Positions 8,656 through 16,648 of a stretch of DNA of 48,561 nt are shown here, piece by piece (the first letter of the stretch is position 1; each line of letters begins with the position of its first letter). The position numbers and the translations under genes were made by a program. Source of the stretch: Lachnospiraceae bacterium (GTDB lineage: Bacteria; Bacillota; Clostridia; Lachnospirales; Lachnospiraceae); NCBI GenBank assembly GCA_024696945.1, contig JAILGF010000214.1, forward strand, positions 1 through 48,561, written 5' to 3'. The notes under the pieces were generated by a model. That model was not told the origin of the DNA. It saw nothing but the letters and a program-made list of their open reading frames with translations, and did no database searches.

Positions 8656-8890
8656 AACGTTTTAGCAATGATGAAAGCTACGATTCAAAAGGACTTTTCA
8701 GAGAGCTGCCGTTTGGTGCGAGGCAGTAAGGGCTTGGATCACTCCACTTTCGGAGCTGCCGGCGAGGAGTCGGAGGGAGACGACCTTTATATCGTCAAAG
8801 AGATGTCATGATTCATGATAATTTGGGTGGTACCGCGGATTATTTGATTTTTCGCCCCATATATGCGCTTGCATATGTGGGGTTATTTTT
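8656..8890 (+). ncRNA. T-box riboswitch leader (serC-serA)
   Basis: The leader has the AGAGAG motif (8700-8705), followed by a distal stem CTGCC/GGCAG (8706-8710, 8722-8726) closing a TTGGTGCGA loop. Next comes the specifier region GGATCACTCC (8736-8745) with downstream GAGCTG. The T-box antiterminator core TGGGTGGTACCGCGG is at 8824-8838. A terminator follows: CCCCATATATGC (8855-8866) pairs with GCATATGTGGGG (8871-8882), then TTATTTTT. T-box leaders read uncharged tRNA; the downstream genes are serine synthesis genes. A TCA (Ser) specifier at 8739-8741 would fit them, but ATC (Ile, 8738-8740) followed by A is one base away. Confidence 0.93.
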
Positions 8891-8940
8891 GTTTTATATA
8901 GTTTTATTTAAAATTATATAGTGTCAATCTGATTAATAGC

Positions 8941-9010
8941 GTCATTCTGAGGGCGAAGCCCGAAGAATCTTAATACAGGCGAAAGATCCTTCGCTGCGCT
9001 TAGGATGACA
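8941..9010 (+). repeat. Long imperfect palindromic interspersed repeat
   Basis: The left arm begins GTCATTCTGAGGGCGAAG and ends CGAAGAATCTT. The right arm AAAGATCCTTCG...TTAGGATGAC pairs back to it around a central spacer of about 10 nt, so the RNA or single strand could form a long imperfect hairpin. A left-arm-only relative lies at 42231-42260. No transposase is nearby. It separates the T-box terminator from serC. Confidence 0.75.
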
Positions 9011-9035
9011 GAGGAATATTATGATGACAGATACA

Positions 9036-9086
9036 GCCAACATGACAAGAAGCCAATATGACAAAAAAGTCAACATGGTAGAAAAA
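9036..9086 (+). repeat. Three imperfect tandem units of 16-18 bp
   Basis: GCCAACATGACAAGAA (9036-9051), GCCAATATGACAAAAAA (9052-9068) and GTCAACATGGTAGAAAAA (9069-9086) are adjacent degenerate copies in the serC leader, between the palindromic repeat and the ribosome site. Their function is unknown. Confidence 0.6.
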
Positions 9087-9159
9087 GTGTGGCAGCAAGA
9101 AAGTAGTACATTTTGCAACATTAGAAGGTTGCTTTAAATTATAAGGAGGATTATTAGAA

Positions 9160-10242
9160 ATGGCAAGAGTTTTCAATTTTTCAGCAGGTCCCGCTATGAT
9201 GCCCCTGCCCGTACTTGAGGAGATCGCAAAAGAGGTAGTTGATTACCGTGGCTGTGGAATGAGCGTTATGGAAATGTCTCATCGTTCCAAGGTTTATCAG
9301 CAGATCATAGATGAGGCTGAGGCTGATCTTCGTGACCTTATGGGTATCCCGGATAATTATAAGGTTCTCTTTGTACAGGGCGGTGCAACATTAGAGTTCG
9401 CTATGATCCCTATGAACCTTATGAAGAACGGCGTAGCAGATTACATCGTTACAGGTGCATGGTCAAAGAAGGCTGCTTCAGAGGCTAAGAAGTACGGTAA
9501 GGTAAATGTTATCGCTTCCAGTGAAGATAAGAATTACAGCTATATCCCGGATGTTTCCGATCTTCCCATAGATGATGATGCTGATTATGTATATATCTGT
9601 GAGAATGAGACAATCCATGGAACAACATATAAGGAGTTACCTAACACAAAGGGTAAAGTTCTTGTAGCCGATCAGTCTTCTATGTTCTTAAGCAAGCCTG
9701 TAGATGTAACCAAGTACGGCCTTATCTACGGCGGTGTACAGAAGAATGTAGGACCTGCAGGTCTTGCTATCGTTATCATCCGTGAGGATCTTATCCGTGA
9801 TGATCTTCCTGCATTTGTTCCTACATACTGCAGATTCGATACACATGCAAACAACGGTTCTATGTACAATACACCTAACTGCTGGGCTATCTATGTATGC
9901 GGTAAGGTATTTAAGTATTTAAAGAGCCTCGGCGGACTTGAGGCTATGAACGAGATCAATAAGAAGAAGGCAGCAATCCTTTATGATTATCTTGATTCAA
10001 GCAAGCTCTTCAAGGGTACCGTTGAGAAGGAATACAGATCACTTATGAATGTTCCTTTTGTAACAGGTGATGCTGATAAGGATGCAGCAGTTGTAGCAGC
10101 TACAAAGGCAGCAGGCTTTGACAACCTTAAGGGTCACAGAAGCGTTGGCGGACTTCGCGCTTCCATTTACAACGCTATGCCTATCGAGGGTGTACAGGCA
10201 CTTGTTGATTTCTTAAAGGACTACGAAGCAAAGAACGCTTAA
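9160..10242 (+). CDS. serC: 3-phosphoserine/phosphohydroxythreonine aminotransferase
   Basis: The 360-aa protein is full length for SerC (PLP fold type I). It starts MARVFNFSAGPAMMP, the family N-terminus, and has the phosphate/PLP features MSVMEMSHRSK, VQGGATLEFAMIPMN, GAWSKKA, and a PLP-lysine region YGGVQKNVGPAG with Lys in the QKN motif. It converts 3-phosphohydroxypyruvate plus glutamate to phosphoserine in the cytosol, and is PLP-dependent. The ATG follows AAGGAGG at good spacing. It lies downstream of the T-box leader and 54 bp before serA, so the two serine-synthesis steps are one transcript under tRNA-charging control. Codon use is strongly biased, suggesting high expression. Confidence 0.97.
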   Translation: MARVFNFSAGPAMMPLPVLEEIAKEVVDYRGCGMSVMEMSHRSKVYQQIIDEAEADLRDLMGIPDNYKVLFVQGGATLEFAMIPMNLMKNGVADYIVTGAWSKKAASEAKKYGKVNVIASSEDKNYSYIPDVSDLPIDDDADYVYICENETIHGTTYKELPNTKGKVLVADQSSMFLSKPVDVTKYGLIYGGVQKNVGPAGLAIVIIREDLIRDDLPAFVPTYCRFDTHANNGSMYNTPNCWAIYVCGKVFKYLKSLGGLEAMNEINKKKAAILYDYLDSSKLFKGTVEKEYRSLMNVPFVTGDADKDAAVVAATKAAGFDNLKGHRSVGGLRASIYNAMPIEGVQALVDFLKDYEAKNA

Positions 10243-10296
10243 TAGTCAGAAAAAAGTATTTGTCATACATTAGATAAATTGAAAAGGAGAAGAACC

Positions 10297-11463
10297 ATGT
10301 TCAAGGTTAATTGCTTAAATAAGATTTCACCTGTCGGAATGGCTAACCTTACCGACAATTATACAGTAACAGAGAATTTTGATGAGGCTGATATCGTGCT
10401 TGTGCGTTCAGCGGTTATGCATGAGATGCAGTTCCCGAAGAGCCTTAAGGCTATCGCACGTGCAGGCGCAGGCGTAAACAATATTCCGCTTGACCGCTGC
10501 GCAGATGAGAATATCGTAGTATTCAATACACCCGGTGCTAATGCTAACGCAGTTAAGGAACTTGCTATAGCAGCAATGCTTCTTGCTTCTAGGGACATCG
10601 TAGGCGGAATCAACTGGGTACAGACCGTAAAGGATGATGAGACAGTAGCTAAGCTTGTAGAAAAAGGAAAGAGCAAGTTTGCCGGAACAGAGATCAAGGG
10701 TAAGACTCTTGGTATCATCGGACTTGGCGCAATCGGAGGACCTCTTGGAAACGCAGCACTCGGACTTGGAATGAAGGTTATCGGATTCGATCCTTTCTTA
10801 AGCGATGCAGCTAAGGCTGCTCTTGATCCTGCTATCGAGATAGTTGGAAGCCGTGACGAGATCTACAAGAATTCTGATTTTATATCGGTTCATACACCTC
10901 TTATCGACGATCCTGATCCCGAGAAGAACACAAAGAAGATGATCAATGCTGAAAAGATCGCTCTTATGAAGGACGGCGTTATTGTGCTTAACTTGGCTCG
11001 TGACCTCCTGGTAGATGATGAAGCTATGAAGGCAGCCCTCGAGAGCGGAAAGGTTCGCAAGTATGTAACAGATTTCCCGAATCCCGCTTCAGCAAATATG
11101 GCAGGTGCTATCGCTATACCTCACCTTGGAGCATCCACAGAAGAGGCAGAAGATAACTGTGCAGCTATGGCTGTTAAGCAGGTAGTTGATTTTGTAGAGA
11201 ATGGAAATATCATCAACTCAGTAAATTACCCCAGAGTAGATCTTGGCGCAAAGCAGGGCGTAAGAATCGCAGTTCGTTATGATGCTGAGACTGTTACTGA
11301 TATCGTTACAGCAGTTAACGGTGTTGGTCTTGTTATCAATGCAGTTAAGGACGGCAAGCGCGGCAAGGTAGGTTACTGCCTTATCGATGCTAAGGATGCG
11401 GCTGCTGCAGCAGTTGATGCCATCAAGGCTATCGCAGGTGTACGCAAAGTAGATGTACTTTGA
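10297..11463 (+). CDS. serA: D-3-phosphoglycerate dehydrogenase (short form)
   Basis: The 388-aa protein has an N-terminal substrate-binding part with ARAGAGVNNIPLDR and NTPGANANAVKELA. The NAD-binding motif GLGAIGGPLGNAALGLGMKVIGFDP follows, then catalytic-region signatures ALMKDGVIVLNLARD and a histidine in AIPHLGASTEEAE. The last 70 residues (VRIAVRYDAETVTDI onward) look like a compact ACT-type domain. It oxidises 3-phosphoglycerate to 3-phosphohydroxypyruvate. The ATG at 10297 is chosen over a TTG 18 bp upstream because AAAAGGAGAAG sits just before it. It forms an operon with serC. A dedicated serB phosphatase is not in view. Confidence 0.95.
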   Translation: MFKVNCLNKISPVGMANLTDNYTVTENFDEADIVLVRSAVMHEMQFPKSLKAIARAGAGVNNIPLDRCADENIVVFNTPGANANAVKELAIAAMLLASRDIVGGINWVQTVKDDETVAKLVEKGKSKFAGTEIKGKTLGIIGLGAIGGPLGNAALGLGMKVIGFDPFLSDAAKAALDPAIEIVGSRDEIYKNSDFISVHTPLIDDPDPEKNTKKMINAEKIALMKDGVIVLNLARDLLVDDEAMKAALESGKVRKYVTDFPNPASANMAGAIAIPHLGASTEEAEDNCAAMAVKQVVDFVENGNIINSVNYPRVDLGAKQGVRIAVRYDAETVTDIVTAVNGVGLVINAVKDGKRGKVGYCLIDAKDAAAAAVDAIKAIAGVRKVDVL

Positions 11464-11490
11464 TACAGACATATTGATGATATATAAGGA

Positions 11491-11519
11491 AGAACTCTCC
11501 GAAATGGGGAGTTCTTTTT
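11491..11519 (+). terminator. Intrinsic terminator of serC-serA
   Basis: AGAACTCTCC (11491-11500) pairs with GGGGAGTTCT (11506-11515), and T5 follows. Confidence 0.93.
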
Positions 11520-11523
11520 GTTA

Positions 11524-11556
11524 TTAAAACAGGACGGCACACGCCGTCCTGTTTTT
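11524..11556. terminator. Bidirectional terminator between serA and trxB
   Basis: AACAGGACGGC (11528-11538) pairs perfectly with GCCGTCCTGTT (11543-11553), with Ts on the right and As on the left, so it can stop transcription from both sides. It follows the serA terminator and serves the convergent trxB gene. Confidence 0.88.
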
Positions 11557-11582
11557 GAACTTTTGGACTACTTTATGGAGGA

Positions 11583-12575
11583 TTATTTTGTTAAATATCC
11601 CTCGACACTGGTGACGCAGTTAGCACCGTCGGCCGCGGCTGTAATGATCTGCCTCAAGGGCTTTTTTCTTATATCACCTGCGGCAAAGATACCGGGCATT
11701 GAAGTTTTACCCGATTCATCGGCTATTATATATCCGGCCTCATCACAAGCAACAAGATTCTGGAACAGCTCGGTAGTCGGCTTGATGCCTATAGCTATGA
11801 AGACACCGGAAACAGGAAGAACTCTGTCTCCGAACGTCTTAACATTATTTATTAGAAGCTCCTCAACATTATTATTACCGGAAATTCTTTTTGATACGCT
11901 GTCAAAAACAAATTCAATATTATCTATAGCATCAGCAGCGGTTACCAAACTTTTGGCGGCCCTGAAGGTATCACGTCGGTGGACTATATAAACCTTCTTA
12001 CAGAGCCTCGAAAGGAAAATGGCATCCTCTAAAGCTACATCTCCTCCGCCGACAACAGCCACATCCTTCTTGCGGAAAAACGCGCCATCGCATGTAGCAC
12101 AATAAGAAACGCCCATTCCGGCATACTCTTCCTCACCCTCGATTCCGGCTTTTTTATGAGAAGCACCGGTGGCGGCTATGATTGTTTTGGTCAGATAGGC
12201 ATCACCTTCGTTTGTTGTTATCATATACAGAAGCTCGTTAATAGAATCGAGTCCCTGTGTATGAGGATCGATTTCATTAAAGAATCCGTTCGGAGCGATA
12301 TGACCGGGAGTGATATCTGTGATATCGGCGGTTATAAAATTGCAACCAAGTTTATCGCAATGCTTTTTGAAGGCATCGGACAGTTCGCCTCCCGAAAGAC
12401 CGGGGAGACCGGGATAATTATCGACCTCGTAAGTGGAGAGTACCTGACCACCGGGAGCGTAGGAACGGTCTATGAGGCAAAAAGATAACTCTGCTCTGGC
12501 GGCATATATTGCAGCGGCCATTCCGGCAGGACCGGCACCGACTATTACGGTATCGTAAATCTGTTTATTTTCCAT
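11583..12575 (-). CDS. trxB: Thioredoxin-disulfide reductase
   Basis: The product is 330 aa, usual for low-Mr bacterial thioredoxin reductase. The FAD-binding Rossmann motif VGAGPAGMAAAIYAARA is near residue 12. The redox-active CATC is in VSYCATCDGAFF, the NADPH site contains VVGGGDVALEDAIFL, and the C-terminal FAD contact is FAAGDIRKKPLRQIITAAADG. It reduces thioredoxin with NADPH in the cytosol. The ATG at 12575 has an AGAAAGGATC ribosome site upstream on the minus strand. It is monocistronic: a promoter at 12616-12645 (minus strand) and the bidirectional hairpin bound it. Confidence 0.96.
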   Translation of the reverse strand: MENKQIYDTVIVGAGPAGMAAAIYAARAELSFCLIDRSYAPGGQVLSTYEVDNYPGLPGLSGGELSDAFKKHCDKLGCNFITADITDITPGHIAPNGFFNEIDPHTQGLDSINELLYMITTNEGDAYLTKTIIAATGASHKKAGIEGEEEYAGMGVSYCATCDGAFFRKKDVAVVGGGDVALEDAIFLSRLCKKVYIVHRRDTFRAAKSLVTAADAIDNIEFVFDSVSKRISGNNNVEELLINNVKTFGDRVLPVSGVFIAIGIKPTTELFQNLVACDEAGYIIADESGKTSMPGIFAAGDIRKKPLRQIITAAADGANCVTSVEGYLTK

Positions 12576-12615
12576 AGTGAGAAGATCCTTTCTTCAAGAT
12601 TAAGTGACAAAATAT

Positions 12616-12645
12616 AATATATCACAGGTTTACCCTATTGGTCAA
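12616..12645 (-). promoter_or_regulatory. Promoter of trxB (minus strand)
   Basis: Read on the minus strand, TTGACC (12645-12640) is followed after 18 bp by TATATT (12621-12616). Confidence 0.6.
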
Positions 12646-13169
12646 ATGTTTTTATAATCTGGCAGCTTGATACTCGGATCAGGCTTTTTTTCGTTCAGAG
12701 AATTGTGGAAATATTCTAAAATTTTACACCATTTTCAAAAGATTTATATGTCAACAAGTTTTTTCTTTTTTTGTAAATTTATCACAAATGACAAAACAAA
12801 TTTTCGGCTTGACAGCCTTTTTTTTAATACTACAAAAGTGGTGATTTTTTGTGGATAAAGTGGATAAAATCGTTTATAAGTCAGAAACATATAAAAATAA
12901 GCGTGTTTTTTGTGGATAACCGGAGCTGCATTTTATATTTTTTTTAGATTTTTAAATTGACAAAATGAACGATGTTTTTTTGCGATTTGTGAAAAATGCA
13001 CAAATCAGGAATTGTCAACGGTTTTTTGCATTGATTTTATTGTTGCAATATTACAGCCATAACATCAAATAGTCAGAAAATTAAAACGCGAAAAATAAAA
13101 AGAAAACGCTTCGGAAAGAAAAAATTTTTAAAAAGAAACTAACCAAAAGTTACATCTTATAAAAAAGCC
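12646..13169. other. AT-rich intergenic region with DnaA-box-like sites
   Basis: No convincing gene is present between trxB and the pel-type locus. The stretch is very AT-rich with many T and A runs. It holds two perfect TGTGGATAA sequences (12850-12858 and 12911-12919), each preceded by a T-run, and one near match AGTGGATAA (12859-12867); TGTGGATAA is the complement of the DnaA box TTATCCACA. The sequence also has a TTGACA near 12809 that could be a weak promoter. No replication initiator gene is adjacent, so an origin is not claimed. Confidence 0.55.
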
Positions 13170-13199
13170 TTTACAAATCAACAACTGTAAGTGTATAAT
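13170..13199 (+). promoter_or_regulatory. Promoter of the pel-type operon
   Basis: TTTACA (13170-13175) and a consensus TATAAT (13194-13199) are 18 bp apart, about 70 bp before the PqqD-like start. Confidence 0.75.
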
Positions 13200-13269
13200 A
13201 CAACAGTAGTTTGAGGTAAACCGATTTATAATAGGTAATTATTATTGCAGTTTGGAAAGGAGATGTCAT

Positions 13270-13545
13270 ATGAACACAAGGTTCCAGCTTCGTCATGCGG
13301 CAGGACTTTATTGGTTGCTTGATATGGAACAGGACGCAGGCAGCTATAAAAAGCCCTTGGCCATGAATGAAATGGGGGCTGAAATATTTAAGCTGATGCA
13401 GGACGGAAAGACAAATCTGCAGATAGCAGAGATACTGATGGGCAGATACAGTTCAAAGCCTGAGGATGTTTTATCTGACATTGTTGGCTTTGAACTGCAG
13501 CTGAAGAGTTTTGGTTATACACCGGATTTTAAGGAGGCAGTGTGA
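13270..13545 (+). CDS. PqqD-like small protein
   Basis: This 91-aa protein looks like a PqqD-fold peptide chaperone: an N-terminal part with LLDMEQDAGSY and the characteristic MNEMGAEIFKLMQDGKTNLQIAEILMGRY, then VLSDIVGFELQLKSFGY. In RiPP pathways PqqD domains hold leader peptides. PqqD-like proteins are also known in polysaccharide-linked HPr-rel-A systems with a nucleotidyltransferase. The ATG at 13270 is chosen because GGAAAGGAG precedes it by 7 bp; an in-frame TTG upstream would overlap that site. It overlaps the next gene by 4 bp (GTGA), so it is translationally coupled to the SDR-PelD protein. No radical SAM partner is in the operon. Function here is unknown. Confidence 0.7.
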   Translation: MNTRFQLRHAAGLYWLLDMEQDAGSYKKPLAMNEMGAEIFKLMQDGKTNLQIAEILMGRYSSKPEDVLSDIVGFELQLKSFGYTPDFKEAV

Positions 13546-15749
13546 ACGTACTTCTCATAGGCGGATCAGGAAGCCTGATCAACAGCCTTATCATCAAATT
13601 CAAAAAAGAAGGACACAGAGTGTACCTTCTCACAGGAACCAGACAGGACAAAGCACCGTATCAGAAGGTTTTTGAAAGATATAACTTCCCTTACGACTGT
13701 GCCTGCCTGAATGAGATTTTCGAAAGCATCAACATGGATCTCACCATATTCTTAGGTGCATACGATACCAATTACAAGTGGAAGCATGAGGAAGCAGATG
13801 CCGTTCAGTATTCATCGGGACTTATGAACATACTTATGAGTTATGCGATGAAGAACAAGGGCCGATTTGTATATCTTTCTTCTGATGAAGTATACAGCCT
13901 TGGAAGCGATGAGAATCTGACCGAGGACATGCCCCCTACACCTATGGGCGTCAGAAACATGCTTCTGGCTCAGGCGGAAGAAATGTGCGAAAGCTACAGA
14001 GTAAGCCGTGAGAAGGATATCATGACCTTGAGACTCGATCATGTATACGGAATTCCCAAGAAAAGAAGTGAATGCCGCGACAAATGCTCAAAGATGTGTC
14101 TTGAAGCATTTGATTCAAAGAAGATCACGGTAAATGAAAACAGCAGATTTTCTCTTCTTTATGAAACCGATGCCGTAGAATTTATTTATCGTGTTTCAGT
14201 AGCGGATATGCATGCATTCAGTCTTTATAATATTTCTTCGTGTAATGAAAAGGCAGAGCCTGAGATTGCGGAAATGATAAAGCAGTACGCCGGTTCCGAT
14301 ACTCAGATCCTTTCTCTACCCGGAGAAAAGAAGAGGATAGTACTCTCAAATGAGAGATTCATTAATGAATTCGGGAAGCAGTACTACTGCAATGACCAGA
14401 ATATTATTAAGACGATAGTTAGGACAATGCAGCTTAATAAGCCTGCATTCTGGAATGACGAAGAAAAGAAGAAGGGTATTATCGAAAGAATATTTGACAG
14501 GGGCGGGTGGCTGCTTAAGGCCATGATCCCGTTCCTTGAGAATCTTATAGTATTTATTCCTTTCTTTATGATAAACAACAGGACTGCAGACAGCAAATAC
14601 TTTGCAAATCTTGATTTTTATCTTTTGTATGTACTGATATTTGCCATTGTATACGGTCAACAGCAAGCGGTATTCTCAGCGGTTCTGGCTACCATCGGTT
14701 ATTGCTTCAGGCAGATGTATGACCAGACCGGATTTGAACTTATGCTTGATACAAACACCTATGTATGGATCGCACAGATATTCATTTTAGGACTTGTTGT
14801 CGGTTACATGAGAGACCAGATAACAATGCTCAGACGTGAGAGCAAAGAGGAGAAGGAATTCCTTTCAGGACAGCTCGGAGATATGAAGGACATTAACTCC
14901 AGCAACGTTCGTGTTAAGGATGCCCTTGAAACCCAGATAGTAAACCAGAACGATTCGGTCGGAAAGATTTACAGCATTACGTCAGCACTTGATCAGCGAA
15001 GCCCCGAAGAGGTTCTTTTCTATGCGGCCGATATGCTTTCAAACCTGGTTAAGAGCAAGGATGTATCGATTTATAACGTAGTTAACGACAATTATGCAAG
15101 ATTGTTCTCGGCAACGTCGAAGAAAGCCAGAGTTCTCGGAAACTCTGTAAAGTATAAGGAACAGTTCCCTGAGATGTACGAAGTTCTTGCAAATAAAAAG
15201 GTATTCATCAATAGGAAGATGGAAGAAAACCTTCCTATGATGGCAAATATGATATTTGACGATGACGGAAGACCTCTGATCATGTTGATGATCTGGACGC
15301 TGCCTTGGGAGAACATGACATTAGGTCAGGCAAACCAGCTGGTAGTTATCTCAGCACTTATCAAGGGCGCGGTAGTTCGTTCCACCAGATATCTGCAGGC
15401 ATTGCAGGAGAAGCGTTACATCGAGGGCACAAAGGTACTTGAGCCTGAAGCATTCGGACTTCTCTTAAACGCATTCCAAAATGCAGAGAAGAACGGATTG
15501 GCTGAATGCGTGCTTGTTAAGATAAACATGAAGGACGGCAGTACTCTTAAGGGTGTAAGCGATCAGTTGTATCAGCACTTAAGACAGAGCGATATCATGG
15601 GAATTTCAGACGGAGGCTTAAGGGTTCTTCTTGCAAATACAACCATGGTTGATGCTGACTTCGTTATGAAGAGATTTGAAAAGATAGGTATTGATTCGGA
15701 GATAGTGGAGGATGGTATAGTATGTCTACGACCGGACAGGGTATCCTGA
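13542..15749 (+). CDS. SDR (degenerate)-PelD fusion: membrane c-di-GMP receptor for Pel synthesis
   Basis: At 735 aa, this joins an extended SDR/NAD-epimerase-like domain (residues 1 to about 310) to a PelD-like half. The SDR part has GGSGSLI in the nucleotide loop with the third Gly replaced by Ile13, keeps YLSSDEVY, but has Met135 and Asn139 where the YxxxK catalytic pair belongs. About four membrane helices follow (residues 325-437), then a coiled linker, a GAF-like domain (about 480-630) and a degenerate GGDEF domain in which GGDEF reads DGGLR. The c-di-GMP inhibitory-site motif RxxD is kept as RQSD at 681-684, at the correct five-residue distance. PelD binds c-di-GMP and switches on polymer synthesis by PelF and partners. 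The GTG start follows AAGGAGG. Confidence 0.83.
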   Translation: MNVLLIGGSGSLINSLIIKFKKEGHRVYLLTGTRQDKAPYQKVFERYNFPYDCACLNEIFESINMDLTIFLGAYDTNYKWKHEEADAVQYSSGLMNILMSYAMKNKGRFVYLSSDEVYSLGSDENLTEDMPPTPMGVRNMLLAQAEEMCESYRVSREKDIMTLRLDHVYGIPKKRSECRDKCSKMCLEAFDSKKITVNENSRFSLLYETDAVEFIYRVSVADMHAFSLYNISSCNEKAEPEIAEMIKQYAGSDTQILSLPGEKKRIVLSNERFINEFGKQYYCNDQNIIKTIVRTMQLNKPAFWNDEEKKKGIIERIFDRGGWLLKAMIPFLENLIVFIPFFMINNRTADSKYFANLDFYLLYVLIFAIVYGQQQAVFSAVLATIGYCFRQMYDQTGFELMLDTNTYVWIAQIFILGLVVGYMRDQITMLRRESKEEKEFLSGQLGDMKDINSSNVRVKDALETQIVNQNDSVGKIYSITSALDQRSPEEVLFYAADMLSNLVKSKDVSIYNVVNDNYARLFSATSKKARVLGNSVKYKEQFPEMYEVLANKKVFINRKMEENLPMMANMIFDDDGRPLIMLMIWTLPWENMTLGQANQLVVISALIKGAVVRSTRYLQALQEKRYIEGTKVLEPEAFGLLLNAFQNAEKNGLAECVLVKINMKDGSTLKGVSDQLYQHLRQSDIMGISDGGLRVLLANTTMVDADFVMKRFEKIGIDSEIVEDGIVCLRPDRVS

Positions 15750-16636
15750 TAATAACCCTCATAGTCCTGAATTTAATAGCTGCAGTTCTTTATTACGTTA
15801 TCAATACCGTTGTAAAGCTGAATAAAGAAAAAAGCGTAATAATCAAGACTGTAGTAATCGCGATATGCCCAGTTGTAGGACTTATATTTGTGGGTCTTTC
15901 ATATCTGTGGTACAAGGTTTTTATGTCGGCACCAGTAGACCTTGAAGACGTTATATTCGGAAAGGATCACCCGAAGTTCGAAATGAAGGCCGAAGAGGAC
16001 AAAGAAAGAAACATGATCCCGTTGGAAGAGGCCATTGCTATTACGGAGAAACAGGACTTAAGAACTCTTATGATGAGCGTTGTAAGCTCGGATATAAAGA
16101 ATTCACTTGCTTCGATCACGTTGGCATTAAACAGTGAAGATACCGAGACTGCGCATTATGCGGCCACAGTACTTCAGGATGCATTGAACAATTTCAGGAC
16201 GACAGTTGACAAAGAATATAAAGAGATACTTGAGGATGCACCTGACAAGTACCAGAGATGTGCGAACCTTATAGACTATATGGATCAGGTGCTTAGCCAG
16301 AAGGTTTTCATCGAGATGGAACAGAGGCACTATGTAGGCATTATGGAAGCCGTGGGAGAAATCCTGTTTATGGGTGAACCTGACCGTTTTACTACCGAAA
16401 GATTTGAGGCGGTGTCTTTGAGACTCCTAGGTATAGAAGATTATGAAAAATGTGAGAAGTGGTGCGAACGTGCCAGGATACTATGTCCTTCGGCACTTTC
16501 ATCCTATACCTGTCAGCTGAAGCTATTCTTCAGCCAGGGCAGGAGGGAGGACTTCTTCAATTGTATCGATGAGCTTAAGGCTTCACCCATAGTTATCGAT
16601 AAGGAAACGCTGGAACTCATAAGAGTATTTGGTTAG
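15722..16636 (+). CDS. PelE-like membrane/TPR protein
   Basis: The 304-aa product has two N-terminal membrane helices (about 8-30 and 42-65) and then a helical cytoplasmic region. Its SSDIKNSLASITLALNSEDTETAHYAATVLQ segment is typical of PelE, and tetratricopeptide-like helices such as GIEDYEKCEKWCERARILCPS lie near the end. PelE is a scaffold in the inner-membrane Pel synthase complex with PelD, PelF and PelG. The gene starts 28 bp inside the SDR-PelD gene, with GGAGG about 11 bp upstream, and is 12 bp before the DUF2194-like gene. The assignment rests on pattern and position between PelD and PelF. Confidence 0.78.
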   Translation: MSTTGQGILIITLIVLNLIAAVLYYVINTVVKLNKEKSVIIKTVVIAICPVVGLIFVGLSYLWYKVFMSAPVDLEDVIFGKDHPKFEMKAEEDKERNMIPLEEAIAITEKQDLRTLMMSVVSSDIKNSLASITLALNSEDTETAHYAATVLQDALNNFRTTVDKEYKEILEDAPDKYQRCANLIDYMDQVLSQKVFIEMEQRHYVGIMEAVGEILFMGEPDRFTTERFEAVSLRLLGIEDYEKCEKWCERARILCPSALSSYTCQLKLFFSQGRREDFFNCIDELKASPIVIDKETLELIRVFG

Positions 16637-16648
16637 AGAGGTTAAAAA

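Noticed and set aside
9036..9086. CRISPR-like array
   Set aside because: Three adjacent units without spacers, each under 20 bp; not a CRISPR array.
11518..11991. 157-codon plus-strand frame
   Set aside because: It is fully antisense to trxB and starts inside the terminator; a shadow frame.
12667..12858. 63-codon frame with Phe/Leu-rich product
   Set aside because: It lies in T-rich DNA, has no ribosome site, and its composition follows the base bias.
12646..13169. Possible chromosomal or plasmid origin of replication
   Set aside because: DnaA-box-like sites and AT richness are present, but no dnaA, dnaN, rpmH, rep or parAB gene is close; too little for an origin call.
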